DNA of 64,000 bases from Phallus indusiatus (taxonomy: Eukaryota; Basidiomycota; Agaricomycetes; Phallales; Phallaceae), in NCBI GenBank assembly GCA_027605045.1, contig JAQFWX010000021.1, positions 682,001 to 746,000 on the forward strand. The letters are read 5' to 3'. This document shows, in pieces, positions 9,082 to 16,967 of this stretch. The notes under the pieces were generated by a model. The model worked only from the letters and a program-made list of their open reading frames with translations. It was not told the origin of the DNA and did not search any database. The translations under genes were made by a program, and so were the position numbers. Positions within the stretch are counted from its first letter, which is position 1. Each line of letters starts with the position of its first letter.

Positions 9082-10851
9082 TTAATTCTTAGCATTCGAA
9101 GATTCTGCAGCTGAATTCTCCGCTACCTTCTTATCGTTCGCGTTCGCCGAATTAGACGACTTGTTCGTACGGGCCTTCGTCGATTTCTTCTTGTCGGAAT
9201 TCGAAGAGTTCGAACTGTTGTTGTTGTTGCTAGAACCCGACGTAGAGGCCTTCTTCGGACAATCGCGACTCAAGTGACCCTTCACCCCACAATTAAAACA
9301 TATACCTTCAGCCAAACGACGCTGACGCTCCTCAGCAGAGAGCGTGTTCGAGCGATTTCCAGTGGAGTTCGATCCACTGTTGTTGGATGACGAATTCGAC
9401 GATTTGTTGTTCGATCGGTTCTTGTTCGATTTCTTGTTGGAATTCGAAGAAGACGAAGTCGTGTTCTGCTGCGAGGTTGCTGGCTTCTTCTGTGAAGACG
9501 AGGAGGAGCCTGGATTCTCGCGTTGACGACGCTTCTTTCGTGCTTCGTTCTCCCAATGAAGGGCGTCGAGGGTAAGCACGGTGTTTCGGAGAGACTGGTA
9601 GGTGTCCCAAGGTCGATCCGAATTGTAGAGCCGATCGATAAGGCGGTTCGGAGCTTGTCCAAAACCATTCGTCGTAAGGCAGCGCTGTTGTATGCGGTGC
9701 GAATCGCATATTTCGTGAAGTTGATAAAAACGTAGCTGCCTTTGTCGAATCCGAAAGGTAAGAGCCGAAAGGGAAGTTTCCGCGTCGTCGAGAGGAGAGG
9801 TCTGTCCAAAAACGTTAGCGAGTAGTTGGATAAACGTTTCCCAGGAAGTGAGAAAATCGAAATCATCCTGATCGAGATCATCTTGGATGTATGGCGAGAA
9901 GAATTCGGCAGCGCTTCCACGAAGAAACATAAGCGCATAGTCGATCTTCTGCCAATCTTCCTGGTACTGAGAGGGACGAGCGCGAAAAACGAGTCGACAC
10001 TGAACAAGAAACGGTGGAAGTTTCTCAGGATTGGAACCGTCAAAAGTTTCAGGATCCTTCACTGGAGCCTTCGTCGTACGAGTCGGGTCCATAACTTGTT
10101 GAAGGAATTGCTGGGTGAGTTCGAAAGCGGATGCAATACGATTCATCGAATCCGCGAGTTGTCGCTGGGTAACAGGGGTGTCGGTTTCATCGTCAGAATC
10201 ATCATCATCGTCGCTGGGATCTCCAGGAGGATCGCCACCAGGAGGACCACCAGCGCCACCAACACCACCACTACCAGCATATCCAGCACCAGGCGTCGGC
10301 GTCTGAGGGGGTTGAGGAGGTTGAGGGGGGGGAGTGTTCGGATCACCACCACTACCATTACCATCATCACCACCACCGCCACCACCAGGCGCACCACCAG
10401 CAGCAGGAGTTCGAGACGGTCCAGCAGAGCGAGTTGTAACAGGAGGTGTGTTCGGTAAAACAGTACCAAACTCGTCAACTTCTTCGATCTTAGCGAAAGG
10501 TTCGAATCGAGGAATTCGAGTTTGAGAAGAAGTCGTAGGTTCGGCAGTTTGTGAGCGTTCTCGGGCAGCTGTGAGAGGTCGATTTTCGAAGCCGTCGTGA
10601 GAGAACGATCGATCGATTGGAGTTCCAAAGCTACGAGGAGGAGTTGTCGGCAGAAAAATCTGAGCTCGCTCCAACAAATCTTGGACTTCCAAAGGGGGTT
10701 GAACACCACCATGACGCCTGTTAGCTCTAGCATCACGCTCAGCGTTAGCACGGACTTTTTCGGGGTCAGAGGAGGAAGGAACTAAGAAAGCAGGGACTCC
10801 GGGGTTGAAAGCACGGGTTCGTCCAGAACGGGATCTAGTCTTTGTCGCCAT
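9082..10851 (-). CDS. Chromovirus Gag
   Basis: 589 codons starting only about 36 nt inside the 5' LTR. The N-terminal third is disordered (Pro, Gly and Ser-rich). A capsid-like helical region follows from about residue 230, then an Asn/Ser/Lys-rich linker. A CCHC zinc knuckle (CFNCGVKGHLSRDC, residues about 515-528) binds RNA in this family. Between about 9625 and 9725 the +1 frame, not the annotated one, gives the expected capsid sequence (FTKYAIRTAYN, then RRMVLDKL). The open frame there therefore appears to run through about 27 residues of shifted sequence between two compensating indels. Confidence 0.9.
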   Translation of the reverse strand: MATKTRSRSGRTRAFNPGVPAFLVPSSSDPEKVRANAERDARANRRHGGVQPPLEVQDLLERAQIFLPTTPPRSFGTPIDRSFSHDGFENRPLTAARERSQTAEPTTSSQTRIPRFEPFAKIEEVDEFGTVLPNTPPVTTRSAGPSRTPAAGGAPGGGGGGDDGNGSGGDPNTPPPQPPQPPQTPTPGAGYAGSGGVGGAGGPPGGDPPGDPSDDDDDSDDETDTPVTQRQLADSMNRIASAFELTQQFLQQVMDPTRTTKAPVKDPETFDGSNPEKLPPFLVQCRLVFRARPSQYQEDWQKIDYALMFLRGSAAEFFSPYIQDDLDQDDFDFLTSWETFIQLLANVFGQTSPLDDAETSLSALTFRIRQRQLRFYQLHEICDSHRIQQRCLTTNGFGQAPNRLIDRLYNSDRPWDTYQSLRNTVLTLDALHWENEARKKRRQRENPGSSSSSQKKPATSQQNTTSSSSNSNKKSNKNRSNNKSSNSSSNNSGSNSTGNRSNTLSAEERQRRLAEGICFNCGVKGHLSRDCPKKASTSGSSNNNNSSNSSNSDKKKSTKARTNKSSNSANANDKKVAENSAAESSNAKN

Positions 10852-10887
10852 TCTGCAAGCCTAAGGAAACGAGAGGTCTTGAAATAC

Positions 10888-11529
10888 TGTCAAGATCCGA
10901 GACCGTTCGAGATCGCGAGATCGAGGGATCGAGAATCGAGAGATCGGAGGATGAGGAACTTGGCTTCAACTTATGTGTTGCGCCCGCTCCAAAGGCCTGA
11001 GAGTATTCCTCAATTTGGATCGTGACGAATCAGCACTCACAACGAAGAACAACCGGAGATAACGAAGACTTTGGCGACTCCGTCGCCAAAGGCGAGAGAT
11101 CGAGAGAATCGAGAAAATCGGGTTTCGAGATAAAGAGACGAGTTGTAATTCAAAGAGGTTTGAAATACAATGAAATATATTTGAATCGAATCAGAGTTCG
11201 ATTTCAAGACGACTTTGTATGGTATTTACAGCGAGTTTAAATACTACAAAGTGATGCAGGGTCGAGTACAAAGAAAGTACTAATTCGGAAAGTACATAAT
11301 AGTACTCGAGGAAGTCGTGAGGTTCGTTAGAATCATAAAGAAAGAAATAGAAAGTATTCTATTTATATCATGGAACCTCACCGATCGTCAAAGTGAATAA
11401 ATCGGTAATCGGTGTTCGAGAGATCGTATAGAGTGCGATCTCTATAAGGTTCGTTCGTTCGAGTTCGAAAAGAATGTGAAATCGAATTAAATCGTTAAAT
11501 CGATGTCACGAGAAAATCGGCTCGTGACA
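10888..11529 (-). repeat. 5' LTR of the chromovirus
   Basis: This 642-bp LTR is nearly identical to 2720-3362. In element sense it starts with TGTCACGAG and ends CTTGACA. It carries a TATA-like box and the shared motif of cytosine/adenine-rich sequence (CAACACATAAGTTGAAGCC in element sense) about 75-100 bp from the U5 end. Confidence 0.95.
11360..11367 (-). promoter_or_regulatory. TATA box in the chromovirus 5' LTR
   Basis: TATAAATA in element sense lies about 165 bp inside the LTR. This is the expected place for the U3 promoter, and it is duplicated in the other LTR at 3193-3200. Transcription would start around 11330, leaving a long R-U5. Confidence 0.5.
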
Positions 11530-11640
11530 CTATGGTTCAATAATTATATTTTCTGAGTGTTGTGTTGTGCTGAAACAATTTTGAGATGATGGTTTACCGT
11601 GGGCGCTAAGGGTGGTTAGATCTACGTGGCTGCTACCTTA

Positions 11641-12131
11641 CTCCCTGTCCGTCCCAATTCAGATGATGGACGAGGAATTGTTGAGGCCCCCTGAGGACCT
11701 TGACGCGCCGCATCCGAGTGCCTCGGAGAGCATGGAGATTGACTACAGCAATCCCTCTGACTGATTACAGTCAGACGCCTCCTCTTCGCGATCAAGGGGA
11801 GGATGTAATGGATCCACCACATGCGGTGGATTAAGTATATGCCACTTAGGCATATGCAGAGGGCTTCACCCTCTGCAGTAATTACTATTATTGCTTCTAA
11901 TAATAGAGGCGCTTAACGCCTCTGGCTCACCGTGACACGGCGAGCCATTATGTAATAACTGTACATTAGTAGTAGCCACGCACGTGCTGATTCAGCACGC
12001 GCATTTTGTTTTTACACCATAATAATACAGCACCCTTGGTCTGTTATATTGGTGTGAAGACTACAGCATGATAAAACTTGTGTACCATACGCGGTACACT
12101 ATAAAAAGTAATGAAACGTTACAATAACACA
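11641..12131 (+). pseudogene. Unrecognised repeated gene family, copy 1, 3' part and structured tail
   Basis: This continues the frame interrupted by the MITE. The C-terminus reads MDEELLRPPEDLDAP and then SESMEIDYSNP, matching copy 2 at 12655-12750. The frame stops early here (TGA where copy 2 has TGG). From 11837 to 12099 the tail is an uninterrupted series of stem-loops, reported separately. The tail joins copy 2 directly at about 12131. Confidence 0.6.
11837..12099. repeat. Array of about eight consecutive stem-loops in the tail of copy 1
   Basis: Perfect or near-perfect inverted repeats follow one another. They are ATATGCC/GGCATAT (11837-11855), GCAGAGGG/CCCTCTGC (11856-11876), CTATTATT/AATAATAG (11885-11906), AGAGGCG/CGCCTCT (11905-11923), GGCTCaCCGTG/CACGGcGAGCC (11924-11946) and CGTGCTGA/TCAGCACG (11983-11999). 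An imperfect stem with ends ACACCA/TGGTGT (about 12014-12055) and GTGTACC/GGTACAC (12080-12099) complete the series. Several loops are 5-6 nt. Confidence 0.7.
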
Positions 12132-13112
12132 TGCAGCCTTGGCCGCTCTGTTCGTCGAGATTGGAACCCAGGTTTGGACTGACCCCCCGGTGTTCACATA
12201 CCCTGACAATAGAGGGGTTCACATGCGTATTTCATACGCATGGACTCGCTGGCGCAAGTTCATGACTGAATGACATTGCGCCAGGAAGATCGCCAAGGCT
12301 GAAGCAATTGAGGCCGCACCTACCTTCCACTCTGATGGAAGGATACACTCAAGCATTCGAGTGCAAATCCCCCCTCCTCAATCACCATAGAGAAGGTGGT
12401 ACGCTCCATGCATGCCAATGGAGCTACTACAAGACACGTCACCAAGGTGATCGCACCCCTCCTCCAGCACTATGCCGACAAGGAGGATGTCAACCGCATC
12501 GCGAGTGATTATCACGTGTGCTGTGGACTGGACCATCCAACAAAAAAGCCGCATATGACTCAGTCGTCCGCCCCCGCTGTCCATGTGTCAGCCTCCCCTG
12601 CCAGTGCAGTGGCAGGTACTTCCACCAAAGCCTATTCCCCATCCGTCCCTGTTCAAATGACGGACGAGGAATTGTTGAGGCCCCCTGAGGACCTTGACGC
12701 GCCGCCTCTGGGTAGTTCAGAGAGTATGGAGATTGACTACAGCAATCCCACTGACTGGTTACAGTCAGACGCCTCCTCTTCGCGATCCCATGACTTGGAG
12801 CCCAAGTCACAAGGGGAAGATGTAATGGATCCACTGCATGCGGTGGATTGAGTATATGCCACTTAGGCATATGCAGCCCTCTGCAATAGTTACTATTATT
12901 AACTTAATAATAAAGGCGCTTAATGCCATTATGTAATAACTATACATTAGTAGTAGCTACGCGCGTGCTTATTCAGCACACACACTTTGTTTTACACCAG
13001 AAAAATACAGCACCCTTGGTCTGTTATCTTTGGTGTGAAACTCCAGCATGATATAAATTGTGTACTGTCCGTGGTACACTATAAAAAGTAATGAAATGTT
13101 ACAATGGCAAAA
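12132..13112 (+). pseudogene. Unrecognised repeated gene family, copy 2, decayed
   Basis: The sequence begins within the family (FVEIGTQVWTDPP equivalent) and lacks about 290 bp relative to copy 1 (1615-1904). It has an in-frame stop near 12269 and further shifts, then a long open stretch (12396-12851). That stretch covers the family C-terminus, ending in GEDVMDPLHAVD. Its tail (12852-13090) is related to the stem-loop tail of copy 1. Hairpins 1, 7 and 8 are kept, while others are partly deleted. The copy is tandem and same-strand with copy 1. Confidence 0.6.
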
Positions 13113-13303
13113 CAAGAGTCCAGAGTCCATTCTTGATGACCAAGCAATGAACTCAGAAAATACTTGACTTCTGAGAGTGTTTTGACTATAACTCCATGAG
13201 TTATTTACCAAATCCCTTGTAATGACTTGGGTTTTATAGAGTTTTAAATTGTTTTTGACTTTGAATGCTCTAGGCCTTGAGCCTGTCTTCAGGAAGGGGG
13301 TAT
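13113..13303. other. Short unassigned stretch left of a solo LTR
   Basis: No gene is visible. It ends in the purine-rich run AGGAAGGGGG followed by TAT. This resembles a polypurine tract but is better explained as target sequence, because GGTAT flanks the next LTR on both sides. Confidence 0.4.
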
Positions 13304-13922
13304 TGTCACGCGCCGTGTTCCGGGCGTCTGGGCGGAAGTCCGGGGGGTCCGGACTACGGGACAGAAGGGACTTGGCTTCAGCTTATGTGCTGCGCCGACT
13401 CAATCGACCCTGAATATCCCTTAATTTCGGACTAGAAGTCCGAGACAGCCCGGACGTAGTCCGGGCAGGTCCGGACAAGTACTGGGAGCGGACTTTAAGC
13501 GAGATAGATAAGAATAGAATTGATTATAAAGAGACTGGCTGAGGATAGACTCGAAATGAACTTAATAAGACTTAATATTCAGACTGGGGAGCCCCAGACG
13601 AAGTCTGGGGGCTTTAAATACAAAAAGCTAGACTACTAGAACTAAAGGAGATATAACTAAAAAGAGACTAGTTGCACAGCACCAGAAACATATCTGGCAC
13701 TTGCTTTCTAATGCTCCGGACAGAATGTCCCCATAAGGAAATGTCCTAGTCCGGACGAAGTCCGGACCTCAGACTTACCGGACGTGGACAGAATAACGGA
13801 CTACGCACTGTTGGACAAGTACTGACGCTCGGACATGGCGGATATACTAAATATGGACGGGGTTTGGGCGCCGGACCTCGGAGAGGTCCGGATTAGGATC
13901 GGGTGGCACGAGGGTCGTGACA
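13304..13922 (-). repeat. Solo LTR with 5-bp TSD GGTAT
   Basis: A 619-bp unit TGTCACGCG...GGTCGTGACA is flanked by GGTAT at 13299-13303 and 13923-13927. The shared LTR motif (CTTGGCTTCAGCTTATGTG) lies about 70-95 bp from the left end, which places U5 on the left and so gives a minus orientation. The inverted relative at 315-923 is the same family. It carries short CCGGAC-type repeats, and no internal coding region is attached. Confidence 0.85.
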
Positions 13923-13953
13923 GGTATTTAGGTCAAAATGACCTTGATACATG

Positions 13954-14088
13954 ACACACAACCCCTTTTAGGTTGAGGCCAAGTCCTGACTATTGTCGAC
14001 CAATGGTGACAGTTATTCATGTTCTATTCAGCAACTAAAATATATTGTAGTATCTATAGCTGTTCCCGGATATTGGTACTTGACACTT
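13954..14088 (+). repeat. LTR relic, U5 end (same family as 14483-15349)
   Basis: About 135 bp align with 15218-15349, including GGTTGAGGCCAAGTCCTG and the end TTCCCGGATAT...TACTTGACA. Only the terminal part remains. Confidence 0.7.
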
Positions 14089-14354
14089 TTGATCTCAAAA
14101 CCTCATTTTATTCGTTTTCTCAATTTCCCATTTTCTTTGCCTTTGGTGATGGAGTTGCCAAAGCCTTCATTATCTCCGGGTTGTTCCTCATTGTGAGTAC
14201 TTGATTCATCACAATACAAATTGAGGAATACATACAAGCCTTTGGAGCAGGTGCAACACATAAGTTGAAGCCAAGTTCCTTGTCTTATGATTTCTTGACC
14301 TCTCAATCTTCAATTCTTCAATCTCGCGATCTCGAACGGTCTCGGATCTTGACA
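14089..14354 (+). repeat. Old relic of the chromovirus LTR family
   Basis: The sequence is an inverted, diverged copy of the U5 side of the 2720/10888 LTRs. It contains CAACACATAAGTTGAAGCCA and ends in TCTCGGATCTTGACA. It is much more diverged than the two LTRs of the intact element, so this family has been present here for longer. Confidence 0.7.
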
Positions 14355-14482
14355 AATGTCCAGAGCTTGGTGCCAGATCATTGATACTTGCACCTGCCTG
14401 TCCCATTTACCCAACAAGTAAAGTACCTTGAGTTGATGCTGGGAATTTGGAGCACTGGACAATACTATTGTTGCATGGATAT

Positions 14483-15349
14483 TGTCATGATCCGATTCAT
14501 GACATCACTTCCGGTAACGTTACGTAATCCATATCCGATCATTTACCGTTCATCTCCGTTATCTTATCTCGCTTACGTCACTCACGATAAGACCTTCGCG
14601 TTCAGTCATCCCCATCAACCTTACAACTCGAATAGAGACGTACCCGTCTCTCTTAACTCCTGGAACACCCGCGGAAAGCCCTTTCTAGAATATTGCACGC
14701 ACGTTCTGGTTATGAGATCATAGATGACGAACGTAGGTCCATGTATGCACAGCTCTCATCCCTGCACACCTCATGTTCATCACATGAGACATCATACCCT
14801 GCATATATTGATGTAACTTACGAATCTCACGACTTGTTTGTATTTCTCTAGTTCGGAATCTATTTCGAACTGAGCTAGAATTATTTATCTGACGTGTATA
14901 TAAACCCTAGCATACACGTAGATAGTTCTTCAGACTTAATATCGAACGTAGTTCGATATCTCTATAAAACTCTCTTTTCTCTTACTCTCTTCATCATTGA
15001 ACGTCGAGATCGTTCCTCGAGACTTGCAGCGACGGAAGCCATCCGTCGTTGCCGAGAGTTACATCTCAAAGCTTTCTTCATTATCGTCGAGCTTGATATC
15101 ATTCAATACGAGATACAGCTCGCGACTCTCGAAGCTCGGAACGCACATATTCGTAACGTCCTTGACGAACTCGACGCTCGTGACGAACGTCAGGACAAAT
15201 CCTAAAGAAGACTGTCGTGGCACAACCTCTTATAGGTTGAGGCCAAGTCCTGGCTATCGTCAACCAACGGTGACAGTTATTGGTGTTATATTCAGCGACT
15301 AAAATACATTACAGTATCTATTACCGTTCCCGGATATCGGTACTTGACA
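14483..15349 (+). repeat. Solo LTR, 867 bp, TSD GATAT, with an internal ORF
   Basis: A unit TGTCATGATCC...TACTTGACA is flanked by GATAT at 14478-14482 and 15350-15354. A TATATAAA box lies at 14898-14905, consistent with a U3 promoter in plus orientation. Downstream is an open frame (to 15205) encoding a charged helical segment (about RRDRSSRLAATEAIRRCREL to DELDARDERQDKS) without a clear ATG. The shared LTR motif is at 15220-15250. Confidence 0.85.
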
Positions 15350-15354
15350 GATAT

Positions 15355-15563
15355 TCCAAATGATGAAAAAGCAAAACAATTGTAAGTTACAAGCTGTACC
15401 CTGACAGTTATAACCCATACACAGCCTTATTCAGAGTCTCTCTTTATCACCAGTGTCAGTTATCACTATGTTTCAACTGTCACTAATCTCTATCTCTTAT
15501 CTTATTCCCATGTCATTGATGATCAGCAACACCCTTTTCTTTCTTCTATACCAACTTTGTAAC
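15355..15563. other. Unassigned repeat remnants between solo LTRs
   Basis: GTACCCTGACA at about 15383-15393 matches the terminus of the 15564-15961 LTR family, so 15355-15393 is probably an LTR remnant. The rest shows no gene. Confidence 0.35.
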
Positions 15564-15961
15564 TGTTAGGGCTACTCAGCTCACACTAGAGGGAGGGGAT
15601 CCTAAGAGAATATATTGCGGAAAATACTAACTACTCACCTAGAGGGAGGGGATCCTAAGAGAACAAGCTTAGGGACCCTCACTCTAGGTACAGCTACTAT
15701 ATACATAAAACGACGATGCGGCGTGCGGCCCTGACACAGCTAAGTGCCAAGCGCCCAAGCCGAACCTAAGCGACGTGATGTCACGGGCATCACGCCGGGT
15801 ATGAGCGCGCAACGCGCGTGAGTAGAGAATGTGAAATAGAGACGGAGGGAGTAAACGGAAGGTGGACTTAATGTACGGGAAATGTAAATGAAATGGAAAT
15901 GAACATATACCGATGATAATAAATAAGGAAAAATGAGGGGACGCGGTAGCGTACCCTGACA
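15564..15961. repeat. Solo LTR, 398 bp, TSD GTAAC
   Basis: A unit TGTTAGGGC...GTACCCTGACA is flanked by GTAAC at 15559-15563 and 15962-15966. An internal direct repeat (AGAGGGAGGGGATCCTAAGA) occurs twice, about 54 bp apart (about 15588 and 15642). Confidence 0.85.
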
Positions 15962-15970
15962 GTAACAATA

Positions 15971-16458
15971 GGGGGTTTCACGTAGGTGAACTCGCTCTGA
16001 ATTCGCTTTAAATTCGACGGATAACTCCCTCTTGAACTCGTGGTGAAACTCTAGGTTATCATCGAGTTATCAGACGAGTTCAGATGGAGTTCAGATGGAG
16101 TTTGTCCTACGTGAAACCCCCCCCCTTCGGCAATTCCACTTGAATTCCAGTTCGCATTTTCACTAAAAATTGATGGGAATTGATGGACCAATGTGGAATT
16201 TAATAATAATTAATTGGTACCTTATACGGGCATAGAAAATAATTTAATCAGATCAAAAAATTAAGCGAGAGTTCAGACCGAGTTAACGAGTGGAGTTTTT
16301 GATCAAACTGGGAAAGCAGCTCTGGAGCTGCTTTCCCACTGAACTCCAAACCAAACTCCAAAACTGATTTCCGGAGAATTCCGAGGACGAGTTCAAGACC
16401 GAATTCAAGACCGAATTCAGCCCGAGTTCACGTTGAAATTCACCTACGTGAAACCCCC
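15971..16458. mobile_element. TA-flanked MITE with palindromic centre
   Basis: Terminal inverted repeats GGGGGTTTCACGTAGGTGAA (15971) and TTCACCTACGTGAAACCCCC (ending 16458) are perfect over 20 bp. They are flanked by TA at 15969-15970 and 16459-16460. The interior is rich in GAGTTC/GAATTC variants in both orientations. It includes a 14-bp perfect palindrome (TGGGAAAGCAGCTC at 16309-16322 with its complement at 16325-16338). It also contains an extra terminus-like CCTACGTGAAACCCCC near 16112. No transposase is present. Confidence 0.75.
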
Positions 16459-16460
16459 TA

Positions 16461-16967
16461 ATGTATTTGGTGTTGTCATCATCCACCCCAAAATTACCAC
16501 ACTTGATGTTATAGCTCCCCATCATACATTGTTTAACATCGTAATTTCCCCATTGACCTCATAGCCCCATCAATTACCTCACCAGTCCCCACGTGTAAAG
16601 TCTATGCAATGTAGGCTTGCAGATCAAACTTCATCCGTGCACATACATTGATAATCCGGAAGAATTAGTTACGCCGGCATAGCAAAGTCAGCCTGCACGT
16701 TTTTTATACCAGTCTACATTTACATACACATGCGAAATCAGAATCAGAAAGCAACGTGACAAATGAAAATGAGAGCACTACAGCACACGAACAGCGATGT
16801 GCGCAATGTATCAACGAGACACGAGATAATTTGTTCCAATGAGACAGATAGCGTTCAAAAAAAAGGTGAGAAGGGAAAGAAAAAACAGATAAAAGTAAGA
16901 TAGAAAAGAAAAGAAAAAGTACCGGAAGCATAAGAAAACAGATTTACTGGTACACATGTGTTTCTTC
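16461..16967. other. Intergenic, no gene seen
   Basis: This is the 3' flank of the HMG-box gene, between repeats and host genes. No coding potential or RNA gene is recognised. Confidence 0.5.

Larger units (their letters stand above)
2720..11529 (-). mobile_element. Ty3/gypsy chromovirus, near full length
   Basis: An 8.8-kb element lies on the minus strand with two LTRs (3' LTR 2720-3362, 5' LTR 10888-11529) and a perfect 5-bp target duplication CTATG (2715-2719, 11530-11534). Gag (9082-10851), protease-RT-RNase H-integrase (5824-9030) and a C-terminal chromodomain (5372-5827) occur in the order of chromodomain-bearing Ty3/gypsy elements. A purine-rich tract (AAGGAGGGAG on the minus strand, about 3366-3376) adjoins the 3' LTR. 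The base next to the 5' LTR is not the usual TGG of a tRNA primer site. A 2-kb segment between pol and the 3' LTR carries an antisense gene. The coding region has at least one inactivating frameshift. Confidence 0.95.
2218..11638. mobile_element. TA-flanked MITE, split by the chromovirus
   Basis: The left end (AGGTAGCGGCCACGTAGATC at 2218) and right end (GATCTACGTGGCTGCTACCT ending 11638) are inverted repeats. Similarity continues for about 40 bp. Both sides are flanked by TA (2216-2217 and 11639-11640), and joining the flanks at one TA restores the reading frame seen in the second copy of the host gene. Without the retroelement and one CTATG the MITE is about 606 bp (2218-2719 plus 11535-11638). 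It has no transposase ORF, so it is non-autonomous. TA duplication with long TIRs suggests the Tc1/mariner group, but that is inference. Confidence 0.8.

Noticed and set aside
10260..10420. Possible CRISPR-like or tandem repeat array
   Set aside because: It is low-complexity sequence coding for Gly/Pro runs in Gag, without regular spacers.
9826..10458. Plus-strand ORFs opposite Gag
   Set aside because: They are shadows of the low-complexity Gag sequence with skewed Arg/Thr composition and no domain.
12396..12851. Intact gene for the repeated family
   Set aside because: It is only the C-terminal part of copy 2. Upstream codons contain a deletion, stops and shifts relative to copy 1.
13291..13303. 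Polypurine tract marking the 3' end of a full-length gypsy element
   Set aside because: The adjacent LTR has GGTAT on both sides, and its shared U5 motif points the other way, so it is a solo LTR in minus orientation and the purine run is target sequence.
15684..15968. Minus-strand 94-codon ORF
   Set aside because: It lies wholly inside a solo LTR defined by its TSD and has no protein-like pattern.
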